From assembly GCF_009906315.1 (NCBI RefSeq), contig NZ_JAAALL010000003.1:1-43462 (forward strand): a stretch of 43,462 bases of DNA. Direction: 5' to 3'. The DNA is from Kineococcus vitellinus (GTDB lineage Bacteria > Actinomycetota > Actinomycetes > Actinomycetales > Kineococcaceae). Under the pieces are notes generated by a model. That model was not told the DNA's origin. It did not search any database and saw only the letters and a list, made by a program, of their open reading frames with translations. Below are positions 18,884 through 26,406 of the stretch, in pieces; position 1 is the first letter of the stretch; every line of letters begins with the position of its first letter. A program made the translations under genes and the position numbers.

Positions 18884-18900
18884 CCCCGCGAACCCGCCCC

Positions 18901-18956
18901 ACCCCTCAGGGCGTGATCTTCCACGGTGCACCGTGGAAGATCACGCCCTGAGGGGT
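18901..18956. terminator. 56-bp perfect palindrome, bidirectional terminator position
   Basis: All 56 bases form one perfect inverted repeat (28-base arms) centred on TGCA at 18927-18930, running out through CCACGG/CCGTGG, GATCTT/AAGATC and CCCTCAGG/CCTGAGGG. It lies between metI and the convergent lipid kinase gene, 17 bases past the metI stop. The strength suits a bidirectional terminator, but it is longer and more perfect than any other hairpin in the window. Confidence 0.8.
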
Positions 18957-18963
18957 TCCGGGC

Positions 18964-19863
18964 TCAGGGGCAGACGGCCTGCCAGACGTCGGCGTGCATC
19001 TCGAAGCGCTCGGCCGTCAGCGGGTCGCTGACCTCGCCGTCGGAGTTCAGCCGGAAGTCCCCCGACAGCGCCCGCACCTCGACGACCTTGCCGGTGGCGG
19101 TCGCCACGTCCTGGCGCGCCACGTGCACCCCGCGCCGCAGGCCGGCGGCGAAGCCGAGCCGGGCCAGCGGCCCGGTGGAGGTGGACACGACGACGTCGGC
19201 GACCCCGTCGTGCGGGTCGGCGCCGGGAACCAGCCGCGCGCCGCCGCCGATGGTGCCGCCGATGCCGATGCCCACCATGAGGACCGGGTCGTGACCGGAG
19301 GCGACGACCTCGCCGTCGACCTCGACGCGCAGGCGGAAGCCCTTGCCCGCGCTCAGCCCGGCCCACACCGCCCCCACCGGGTAGGCGCCGGCCTTGAGGG
19401 TGGGCTTGAGGCGCTGCGCCTTGGCGGTGGCCGAGGCGCCGATCCCGACGTGGACGGTGTTGACCGTGATGCGCTCGCGGCTGTCGACGAGCAGCTCCAG
19501 CCCGCGCGGGCGGCCGGTGGCGACGACGCGGGCCGCGGCCACGGGGTCCAGCGGCAGGCGCAGCGAGCGGGCGAGGTCGTTGCCGGTGCCCAGCGGCACG
19601 ATGCCCAGCGGCCCGACGTCGCGGGTGGCCCCGGCCGCCCACAGCAGCTGCAGCGCCGCGTGCAGGCTGCCGTCGCCGCCGAGCAGCACGACCCGGCGGC
19701 CGTCGGCACCCAGCAGCGCCTCGCGCAGGTCCTCCAGGCCGCGGGTGCGGCGCAGCTCCACGTCGCCGGTGCGGCCCAGCTCCCCCACGACGGCCGCGAC
19801 GGCCTCCGCGCGCGCCGAACCGGCGCCGGCGTTGACGACGGCCAGGTACTCGTTCTCGCTCAC
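18964..19863 (-). CDS. Diacylglycerol/lipid kinase family protein (DagK/YegS type)
   Basis: ATP-dependent lipid kinase of 299 residues. The nucleotide-binding motif GGDGSLHAALQLL and PLGTGNDLARSLRLP are diagnostic; the C-terminal beta sandwich ends with FRLNSDGEVSDPLTAERFEM. Substrates in the family include diacylglycerol, phosphatidylglycerol and undecaprenol-like lipids; the exact one is unknown. GTG start at 19863. It is followed on the other side by an amidohydrolase on the same strand with a 60-base gap, so the two might share a transcript. Confidence 0.9.
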   Translation of the reverse strand: MSENEYLAVVNAGAGSARAEAVAAVVGELGRTGDVELRRTRGLEDLREALLGADGRRVVLLGGDGSLHAALQLLWAAGATRDVGPLGIVPLGTGNDLARSLRLPLDPVAAARVVATGRPRGLELLVDSRERITVNTVHVGIGASATAKAQRLKPTLKAGAYPVGAVWAGLSAGKGFRLRVEVDGEVVASGHDPVLMVGIGIGGTIGGGARLVPGADPHDGVADVVVSTSTGPLARLGFAAGLRRGVHVARQDVATATGKVVEVRALSGDFRLNSDGEVSDPLTAERFEMHADVWQAVCP

Positions 19864-19923
19864 GGACCGCTCAACGCCCCGCCCGCCGCCCCGGTGCCGG
19901 ACCGGCGGGCACGCACACCCCCC

Positions 19924-21159
19924 TCACAGCCGCCGCCAGGTGCCGTCCTGCTCGGCGACCTCGCCGGCGCCGTCGGCCCAGCGGTAGACCGGGCGGCCGC
20001 CCAGCAGGACGCGCACGGCCCGGCTCATGAGCTCCAGCGGGTCGCCGGACCAGAGCACGAGGTCGCCGTCCAGGCCGGGGGCCAGCGAGCCGACGCGGTC
20101 GTCCAGGCCGAGGATGCGCGCCGGGTTCAGCGTCAGCGCGCGCAGCGCCTCGTCGCGGTCCAGGCCCTCCTTGACCGCCAGCGCCGCCGAGACGGGCAGC
20201 AGCTGCACGGGCACGACGGGGTGGTCGGTGGTGAGGGCGACCGGCACGCCGGCGGCGGCGAGCAGGCCCGGGACGGCCATCGAGCGGTGGCGCAGCTCGG
20301 GCTTGGAGCGGGAGGTGAGCAGCGGCCCCACGACGGCGGGCAGCCGGCGCTCGGCCAGCAGGTCCAGCACGCGGTGGCCCTCGGTGACGTGGTTGAGCAC
20401 GAGGCGGTAGCCGAACTCGTCGGCCAGGCGCACGGCGGTGGCGATGTCGTCGGCGCGGTGGGCGTGCTGGTGCCACAGCAGCTCGCCGGTCAGGACGCGG
20501 GCCAGGACCTCGGCGTCGCGCTCGGCGCCGGTCGGCGGGTCCAGCGGGTCGCCGGCGGCGCGGGCGCGCTCGCGCTGGGCGGCGAAGCGGGCGGCGGCGG
20601 CGAAGGCGTCGCGCAGCGCGGCGGCCACCCCCATGCGGGTCGACGGCCCGCTGGAGCCCTTGCGGGGGTTCTCCCCCAGCGCGCTCTTCACCCCCAGCGG
20701 GGCGCGCAGCAGCATCTGCTCGACGGTGGTGCCCCACGTCTTGAGCGCGGCGGTCTGGCCGCCGACGACGTTGGCGGAGCCGGGCAGGACGGCGACGGTC
20801 GTGACCCCGGCGGACAGCGCGTCGGCGAAGCCGCGGTCGGCGGGGTCGACCCCGTCCCAGGAGCGCAGCCGGGCACCGCGCGGCTCGCCCTTCTCGTTGA
20901 CGTCGGCGCCGTGCCAGCCCTCGCCCTCGGCGTGCACGCCGAGGTGGGTGTGCGGGTCGACGAAGCCGGGCAGCACCAGGCAGCCGGTGGCGTCGACGAC
21001 GGGCAGGTCGGCGGGGACGGCGACGTCACCGACGGCTTCGATCACCCCGTCGCGCACGACGACCGTCCCGGGCCGGCGCTCCCCGCGCCAGTCCGGGGTG
21101 AGGGTCAGGAGGGTGCCGCCGACGACGGCGGCGCTGCGGGCGGGCGGGGGTGCGGGCAC
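19924..21159 (-). CDS. Amidohydrolase family protein (imidazolonepropionase-like)
   Basis: TIM-barrel metal hydrolase of 411 residues. The first metal motif is DPHTHLGVHAEGEGWHG, with further ligands in RLVLNHVTEGHRVLDLLAER and VPVALTTDHPVVPVQLLPVS; DGVIEAVG and LVLWSGDPLELMSRA are typical beta-sandwich parts. The substrate is unknown. I take the GTG at 21159 (MPAPPPARSAAVV) because the upstream open frame runs into the divergent gene's promoter. Several prolidase-like and imidazolonase-like amidohydrolases share this pattern. Confidence 0.85.
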   Translation of the reverse strand: MPAPPPARSAAVVGGTLLTLTPDWRGERRPGTVVVRDGVIEAVGDVAVPADLPVVDATGCLVLPGFVDPHTHLGVHAEGEGWHGADVNEKGEPRGARLRSWDGVDPADRGFADALSAGVTTVAVLPGSANVVGGQTAALKTWGTTVEQMLLRAPLGVKSALGENPRKGSSGPSTRMGVAAALRDAFAAAARFAAQRERARAAGDPLDPPTGAERDAEVLARVLTGELLWHQHAHRADDIATAVRLADEFGYRLVLNHVTEGHRVLDLLAERRLPAVVGPLLTSRSKPELRHRSMAVPGLLAAAGVPVALTTDHPVVPVQLLPVSAALAVKEGLDRDEALRALTLNPARILGLDDRVGSLAPGLDGDLVLWSGDPLELMSRAVRVLLGGRPVYRWADGAGEVAEQDGTWRRL

Positions 21160-21264
21160 GCGGTCACTGTGGCAGCGCGGGCGCGCCCGGTCGCGCGCAC
21201 CGGTCCGCCCCCGGAGGGCCGGCTCCGCCGGGCGCAGCTGCCGTCGACCTGCGAGCATCGCGCG

Positions 21265-21978
21265 GTGGCCCACAGTTCACTCTCCCGTCACCTGTTCGTC
21301 ACCCGTCGGCCGCCGGCGCGCCCGCGGCCGCACGCCGTCGGGGTGCGGCCGTCCAGCCGGGCGCAGCGGGTCGCGGTGGCGGCCACCGCCGTGCTCAGCG
21401 CGCTGGTCGCGGTGGGCCTGACGCTGCTGGTGGCGCGCAACCCCGTCTACTTCGGGACCGCCGTGCGCGACGTGCTCGCGGTCGCCACGGCCGGCGACCC
21501 GCTCGTCTTCTACACCGGGTGGGTCACGCAGGTCGGCGTCTTCGGCTGGATCTGCGCAGCGGCCGCAGGGATCCTCGCCGGGAGCGTCGCGCGCAGCAGC
21601 GGGAGGCGGCGCGAGGGGAACCTGCTGGTCCTCGGCGGGCTGGTCTCCGCCGCGATGGGCGTCGACGACCTGATGATGTTCCACGACAGCGCGCTCCTGC
21701 GCCTGGGCGTGCCGGAGCAGGTCACGATGGGCGTCCTGGGGCTCGCCGCGCTGACGTGGGGGCTCAGCTACGCCCGGGACCTGCTGCGGGGGGCGCCCGC
21801 CGTGCTGCTGGTGCTCGCCGCGCTCTGGTTCGGCCACTCGCTGGTGGCCGACGAGGTCGGCGGCCTGCTCCTCCACGAGGAGGCCACGAAGGCGGCCGCC
21901 ATCTGCTGCTGGACCGCCTGGTTCTGGATGCGCTCGTGGGCGGCGCTCACCGCCGCTCCGGAGACGCGGGAGCCCTGA
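21265..21978 (+). CDS. Multi-spanning membrane protein of unknown function
   Basis: 237 residues with about six hydrophobic helices. Charged conserved-looking residues sit at helix ends: DDLMMFHD after helix 3 and GGLLLHEEATKAAAICCW leading into the last helix. This arrangement of acidic residues and histidines in a membrane protein suggests a metal or hydrolase site, but I cannot name the family. GTG start at 21265, divergent from the amidohydrolase with 105 bases between. It is followed by a strong bidirectional hairpin. Confidence 0.68.
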   Translation: MAHSSLSRHLFVTRRPPARPRPHAVGVRPSSRAQRVAVAATAVLSALVAVGLTLLVARNPVYFGTAVRDVLAVATAGDPLVFYTGWVTQVGVFGWICAAAAGILAGSVARSSGRRREGNLLVLGGLVSAAMGVDDLMMFHDSALLRLGVPEQVTMGVLGLAALTWGLSYARDLLRGAPAVLLVLAALWFGHSLVADEVGGLLLHEEATKAAAICCWTAWFWMRSWAALTAAPETREP

Positions 21979-21985
21979 ACGCGCA

Positions 21986-22019
21986 GCGCCGCCGCCCCGG
22001 GTGAGCGGGGCGGCGGCGC
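21986..22019. terminator. Bidirectional hairpin
   Basis: Perfect 13-bp stem GCGCCGCCGCCCC (21986-21998) / GGGGCGGCGGCGC (22007-22019), 8-base loop, between convergent genes. Confidence 0.7.
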
Positions 22020-22026
22020 CGCGAGG

Positions 22027-22380
22027 TCAGCGGTCGGTCTCCTCCACCGGCGCGGTGGCCTCCTCGAAGATCCGCACCGCGTTCGAGGGCTCCTCGTCGG
22101 CGACCTCACCGGCGGAGGCCGGGATCGGCTCGTGGTCGGAGACCGGTGCAGCGGCCGGCGCGGCGGGGGCCGACGCCGCCGGCGCGGGGGTCGGCGACGG
22201 TGCCGGCGCGGAGCTCGACGAGGGCGCCGGCGCGGGGGTCCACGGGGTCGGCGACGACGCCGGCGCGGCCTCACCGCCCCCCAGCCGGCCGCGCAGCGCC
22301 GCGAAGGCCGCCGCACCCGCCCCCAGGAGCACCGTCACCACGAGGACCTTGCCCCGGGCACCCGACTTCCGCTTTCCCAC
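22027..22380 (-). CDS. Small membrane-anchored protein with Pro/Ala/Ser-rich tail
   Basis: 117 residues: a basic start (MGKRKSGARG), one helix (VLVVTVLLGAGAAAFAAL), then a low-complexity region rich in Pro, Ala and Ser and an acidic end (VADEEPSNAVRIFEEATAPV). It is probably anchored with the tail outside. GTG at 22380 is chosen because GGAGGG lies 7 bases before it; an in-frame start at 22428 lacks this. Similar small actinobacterial proteins exist but have no known role. Confidence 0.62.
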   Translation of the reverse strand: MGKRKSGARGKVLVVTVLLGAGAAAFAALRGRLGGGEAAPASSPTPWTPAPAPSSSSAPAPSPTPAPAASAPAAPAAAPVSDHEPIPASAGEVADEEPSNAVRIFEEATAPVEETDR

Positions 22381-22530
22381 GGCACCACCCTCCACGACGG
22401 ACGCGCTGACCCGGTCGGGCGCGCGCACCGATGATGGCGGCTGCGCGGGCGGGCGACAACCGGAGCCGCGGCGGTGATCGCGGGCGGGTCACGATGCGGC
22501 CTGTCGCCTGCGCGCGGACCCGGCGGCGGA

Positions 22531-22555
22531 TAGCGTGACGACCTCGTCGACGAGG
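22531..22555 (+). promoter_or_regulatory. Possible promoter/operator of DUF485-actP
   Basis: TAGCGT (22531-22536) could be a -10 box; just after it lies the perfect 14-base palindrome CCTCGTCGACGAGG (22542-22555), whose right end runs into the GAGGAGG ribosome site. It may be an operator or a weak RNA hairpin limiting translation. Confidence 0.35.
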
Positions 22556-22564
22556 AGGTCACGA

Positions 22565-22927
22565 ATGCACACCCCCCGCGAGGACGCGTACGAGGAGGTC
22601 CGAGCCTCCCCCGAGTTCCAGGCGCTGCGGCGCCGGTTCCGGCGGTTCGTGCTGCCGGTCTCGGCCCTGTTCCTGGTCTGGTACGCCACCTACGTGCTGC
22701 TGGCCGACTACGCCCACGGGTTCATGAGCACCCGGGTCGGCGGTTCGAACATCACCGTCGGCCTGCTGTTCGGGCTCGGCCAGTTCGTCTCCACCTTCGC
22801 CATCACCACCGCCTACGTGCGCTGGGCCAACAAGCACTTCGACCCGGCCGCGGAGGAGCTGCGCGAGCGGATCGAGGGACCGCTCGCGAGCAGCGCCCCC
22901 GCGCGGAACCAGGAGGACCCGCGGTGA
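22565..22927 (+). CDS. DUF485 membrane protein (YjcH-like), partner of ActP
   Basis: Small inner-membrane protein of 120 residues with two helices (LPVSALFLVWYATYVLLADY and VGLLFGLGQFVSTFAITTAY), the DUF485 pattern. Genes of this kind lie immediately before acetate/solute symporter genes (yjcH-actP), as here: its stop overlaps the actP start by GTGA. ATG at 22565 follows GAGGAGG; the in-frame start at 22535 would lie inside the putative promoter. It may regulate or stabilise the symporter. Confidence 0.9.
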   Translation: MHTPREDAYEEVRASPEFQALRRRFRRFVLPVSALFLVWYATYVLLADYAHGFMSTRVGGSNITVGLLFGLGQFVSTFAITTAYVRWANKHFDPAAEELRERIEGPLASSAPARNQEDPR

Positions 22928-24576
22928 GGACCGCTGTGAGCGCCGCTGCGGCGCAGACGACGGACATCGGCGACCCCGTCGTCAACATCGCCATCTTCAC
23001 CGCCTTCGTGGTGGTGACCCTCGTCGTCGTGCTGCGGGCCAGCCGCAGCAACCGGACGGCGGCGGACTTCTACGCCGGTGGCCGCTCGTTCACGGGCCCG
23101 CAGAACGGCATCGCCATCGCCGGCGACTACCTGTCGGCCGCCAGCTTCCTCGGCATCGCCGGGGCGATCGCGATCTACGGCTACGACGGGTTCCTGTACT
23201 CCATCGGCTTCCTCGTCGCCTGGCTGGTGGCGCTGCTGCTGGTCGCCGAGCTGCTGCGCAACACCGGCCGCTTCACGATGGCCGACGTCCTCAGCTTCCG
23301 GCTGCGCGAGCGGCCGGTGCGCACGGCCGCGGCCATCTCGACGCTCGCGGTGTCCTTCTTCTACCTGCTGGCGCAGATGGCCGGCGCGGGCGGTCTGGTC
23401 GCGCTGCTGCTGGGCATCGACTCGCGCGCCGGGCAGAACGTCGTCATCGCCGTCGTGGGCGCCCTCATGGTGCTCTACGTCCTCGTCGGCGGCATGAAGG
23501 GGACGACGTGGGTGCAGATCATCAAGGCCTGCCTGCTCGTCGCCGGGGCGGCGGTCATGACGGCGTGGGTGCTCGCGCGCTACGGCTTCAACCTCTCCGA
23601 CCTGCTCGGCGGCGCGGTCAGCGCCCCCGGTTCCGCCGGTGAGGCGCTGCTGGGGCCGGGTGCGCAGTACGGCGCCACCGAGGTCTCCAAGCTGAACTTC
23701 CTGTCGCTGGCGCTGGCCCTGGTGCTCGGGACGGCGGGGCTGCCGCACGTCCTCATGCGCTTCTACACCGTGCCCAGTTCCAAGGAGGCCCGCCGCAGCG
23801 TCGTGTGGGCGATCTGGATCATCGGGATCTTCTACCTGTTCACCCTCGTCATCGGCTACGGCGCGGCCGCGATCGTCGGCCCGGACGCCATCAGGGCGGC
23901 TCCCGGCAAGGCGAACTCGGCGGCGCCGCTGCTGGCCTACGAGCTCGGCGGCACGATCCTGCTGGGGATCATCGCGGCCGTCGCCTTCGCGACGATCCTC
24001 GCCGTCGTCGCCGGGCTGGCCATCACCGCCAGCGCGTCCTTCGCCCACGACATCTACGCCAGCGTCATCAAGAAGGGCCAGGTGTCCGCCAACGCCGAGG
24101 TCCGGGTGGCCCGGCTGACGATCGTCGTCATCGGCGCGGTCGCCATCGTCGGCGGCATCTTCGCCAACGGCCAGAACGTCGCCTTCCTCGTGGCCCTGGC
24201 GTTCGCCGTCGCGGCCAGCGCGAACCTGCCGACGATCATCTACTCGCTGTTCTGGCAGCGCTTCACCACCCGCGGGGCGCTGTGGAGCACCTACGGCGGG
24301 CTGGTCTCCTGCCTGGTGCTCATCACCTTCTCCCCCGTCGTCTCCGGCAAGACGGACCCGGTGACCGGCGCCTCGCTGTCGATGATCACCGACACGGGCG
24401 TCGACTTCTCCTGGTTCCCGCTGGAGAACCCCGGGCTGGTCACGATCCCGCTGGCTTTCTTCCTGGGCTGGCTCGGTTCGGTGACCGGGCGTGAGCACGG
24501 CAACGAGAAGCGGGCCGCGGAGATGGAGGTCCGCAGCCTCACCGGCGCCGGGGCGGAGAAGGCCGTGCAGCACTGA
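22924..24576 (+). CDS. actP: Cation/acetate symporter ActP (sodium:solute symporter family)
   Basis: 550-residue transporter with about thirteen helices, the size of E. coli ActP, which takes up acetate and glycolate with a cation. Seen: FYAGGRSFTGPQNGIAIAGD, YLSAASFLGIAGAIAIYGYD, YVLVGGMKGTTWVQIIKACL, LGTAGLPHVLMRFYTVPSSK and the ITASASFAHDIYASV segment. GTG start coupled to the DUF485 gene. It ends in a strong hairpin at 24606. Confidence 0.92.
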   Translation: MRTAVSAAAAQTTDIGDPVVNIAIFTAFVVVTLVVVLRASRSNRTAADFYAGGRSFTGPQNGIAIAGDYLSAASFLGIAGAIAIYGYDGFLYSIGFLVAWLVALLLVAELLRNTGRFTMADVLSFRLRERPVRTAAAISTLAVSFFYLLAQMAGAGGLVALLLGIDSRAGQNVVIAVVGALMVLYVLVGGMKGTTWVQIIKACLLVAGAAVMTAWVLARYGFNLSDLLGGAVSAPGSAGEALLGPGAQYGATEVSKLNFLSLALALVLGTAGLPHVLMRFYTVPSSKEARRSVVWAIWIIGIFYLFTLVIGYGAAAIVGPDAIRAAPGKANSAAPLLAYELGGTILLGIIAAVAFATILAVVAGLAITASASFAHDIYASVIKKGQVSANAEVRVARLTIVVIGAVAIVGGIFANGQNVAFLVALAFAVAASANLPTIIYSLFWQRFTTRGALWSTYGGLVSCLVLITFSPVVSGKTDPVTGASLSMITDTGVDFSWFPLENPGLVTIPLAFFLGWLGSVTGREHGNEKRAAEMEVRSLTGAGAEKAVQH

Positions 24577-24605
24577 GCAGGCACCGCTGACCCGCGGACC
24601 CACGC

Positions 24606-24645
24606 GGCAGGGCCCCGCACCGCTCCGGCGGTGCGGGGCCCTGCC
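24606..24645 (+). terminator. Terminator hairpin after actP
   Basis: Perfect 17-bp stem from GGCAGGGCCCCGCACCG (24606-24622) and CGGTGCGGGGCCCTGCC (24629-24645), with a 6-base loop, 29 bases after the actP stop. Confidence 0.82.
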
Positions 24646-24649
24646 ACGT

Positions 24650-24789
24650 GCATCAACTACGCAGCGTGATGCCTCGAAGGAACCACACCGCACACGGGTG
24701 ATTGGGCGCGGGCGCGCTGAAGGACGGGGCCGGGTCGACCCGATGGGTTCACCAACGCCGTGCACCCATCGCCACCCGGAGGACCCCCC
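24650..24789 (+). promoter_or_regulatory. Structured leader of secreted family paralogue 1
   Basis: Two inverted repeats: GCATCA / TGATGC (24650-24655 and 24667-24672) enclosing ACTACGCAGCG, and CGATGGGT / ACCCATCG (24741-24748 and 24764-24771) ending 8 bases before the start of the ribosome site. Between them are ACGGGTGA (24694) and CTGAAGGA (24717). ACTACGCA and ACGGGTGA recur at nearly the same spacing upstream of paralogue 3. It could be a promoter with operators or a cis-acting RNA; I do not recognise a known riboswitch. Confidence 0.4.
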
Positions 24790-26343
24790 ATGCTCCGCCG
24801 CCGCCTGTCCGCCACCCTCGCCGCCACCGCCTCCGCCCTCGTCGCCCTGACCGCGGGTGCCTCCGCCCAGGCCATCGCCGCACCGGCCGCCGCCGTTACA
24901 GCCGCGAGCGCCGACTCGGTGATCTCGCGGACCATGCCCGCCGGTGGCGTCTTCAGCGCGGGGACCGCGTGGAAGCTGGACGTCAGCAAGGCCCCCAAGC
25001 ACGCCAACTCCGCCGGCATGGTCAAGAACGTGGCCGACCAGACCGCCGCCCAGTACGGCGGGGTCGCGGCCTTCAACGCCTACCAGTACAGCACCAGCGT
25101 CTACACCGTCTCGGCCAGCACGCCGAAGGTGGACGTGAAGTGGAACAACTGCCAGGGGAAGACCTGGACCCCGGCGGGCCTGCTCGGCCCGGGTGGGCAG
25201 TTCACCCAGGTGCCGATCCCCGCCGACGCCGTGCCCGCGACGGGCACCGACAGCCAGCTGACCATCTACTCCCCCGCCACCGACCAGCTGTGGGAGTTCT
25301 GGGTCGCCAAGAAGGCGAACGGCGTCTGGAGCGCCTGCTGGGGCGGGCGCATCGACGGCGTCTCCTACAGCCAGGGCTACTTCCACGACGGGTTCGGCGC
25401 CAGCGCCAGCGGCCTGGCCCTGGCCGGCGGCACCATCGGCATCAAGGACGTGCAGTCCGGTGTCATCGACCACGCCCTCGCCCTGCACCTGCAGGCACCC
25501 GGGACGTGGAAGGAGTTCAGCTACCCCGCCCAGCGCAGCGACGGCTACGACACCTCCGCCAACCGCGTCCCCGAGGGCACGCGGCTGCGCCTGGACCCGA
25601 GCATCGACGTGGACGCGCTGAAGATGCACCCCATCGCGAAGATGGTCGCCAAGGCCGCGCAGAAGTACGGCTTCATCGTCACCGACAAGGCCGGCTGCAC
25701 CGCCGTCGTCGCCGAGAGCCCCGCCGCCGCGATCGCCGCCACCGGCGTCGACCCGTGGAAGGCGCTGCTGGGCAGCACCCCCAGCTACTCGGTGATGAAG
25801 GGCTTCCCCTGGGGCAAGCTCCAGGCGCTGCCCAGGGACCACGGCAAGCCGGTCCCCGGTTCCACCGCCGGCGGCGAGGTGGTGACCGTGCCGACCACGC
25901 CGGTCGGCCCGATCGCGAAGTTCGCCTCGGACACGCAGTACCGCGTGCTGCGCAACGGCTGGGGCCCGGCCGAGAAGGACCGCAGCAACGGTGAGCTGGC
26001 CGCCGGCGACGGCAAGGCGCTGAAGATCGCCGGCACCACGTACGCCAAGGGCTTCGGCGTGCACGCGGCCTCGGAGGTCGTCGTCCCCGTCAACGGGGCG
26101 CGCACGTTCTCCGCGAAGGTCGGCATCGACGCCGAGGTCGGCGCCAAGGGCGCCGTGCAGTTCCAGGTGTGGGCCGGCGGCACCAAGCTGGCCGACAGCG
26201 GGCTCGTGCGCGGCGGCGAGGTGGCCAGGACCATCGTCGCCCCCGTCAGCGGCAGGACCGAGATCCGCCTCGTGGTCACCGACGGCGGCAACGGCACCGC
26301 CGGTGACCACGCCGACTGGGCGGACGCCGGCTTCTCCTCCTGA
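24790..26343 (+). CDS. Secreted protein of an unassigned family with C-terminal NPCBM-like domain (paralogue 1)
   Basis: 517 residues. A signal peptide (MLRRRLSATLAATASALVAL, cut near ASAQA) is followed by a core of about 330 residues I cannot assign, then a linker and an NPCBM-like carbohydrate-binding domain from about residue 376 (NGWGPAEKDRSNG, YAKGFGVHAASEV, DHADWADAGF). The core has WNNCQGKTWTPAGL, LTIYSPATDQLWEFW, ACWGGRID, GFGASASGLALAGGTIGI, IDHALALHL, PAQRSDGYD, PEGTRLRLDPSIDVD and KAAQKYGFIVTDKAGC. Three Cys suggest a disulfide outside the cell. ATG at 24790 follows CGGAGGA. Three more copies are in the window. A glycan-binding or glycan-processing role is inferred from the NPCBM domain and neighbours. 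Confidence 0.85.
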   Translation: MLRRRLSATLAATASALVALTAGASAQAIAAPAAAVTAASADSVISRTMPAGGVFSAGTAWKLDVSKAPKHANSAGMVKNVADQTAAQYGGVAAFNAYQYSTSVYTVSASTPKVDVKWNNCQGKTWTPAGLLGPGGQFTQVPIPADAVPATGTDSQLTIYSPATDQLWEFWVAKKANGVWSACWGGRIDGVSYSQGYFHDGFGASASGLALAGGTIGIKDVQSGVIDHALALHLQAPGTWKEFSYPAQRSDGYDTSANRVPEGTRLRLDPSIDVDALKMHPIAKMVAKAAQKYGFIVTDKAGCTAVVAESPAAAIAATGVDPWKALLGSTPSYSVMKGFPWGKLQALPRDHGKPVPGSTAGGEVVTVPTTPVGPIAKFASDTQYRVLRNGWGPAEKDRSNGELAAGDGKALKIAGTTYAKGFGVHAASEVVVPVNGARTFSAKVGIDAEVGAKGAVQFQVWAGGTKLADSGLVRGGEVARTIVAPVSGRTEIRLVVTDGGNGTAGDHADWADAGFSS

Positions 26344-26358
26344 CCCCGGGACCCCGCG

Positions 26359-26406
26359 GGCGGGCCGCCCGGCCCCGGACGTCAGTCCGGGACCGGGCGG
26401 CCCGCC
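26359..26406. terminator. Bidirectional hairpin between paralogue 1 and the GT2 gene
   Basis: 22-base arms at 26359-26380 and 26385-26406 with a single mismatch and a 4-base loop (GTCA). The loop and right arm include the stop and last codons of the minus-strand glycosyltransferase gene. Confidence 0.72.
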
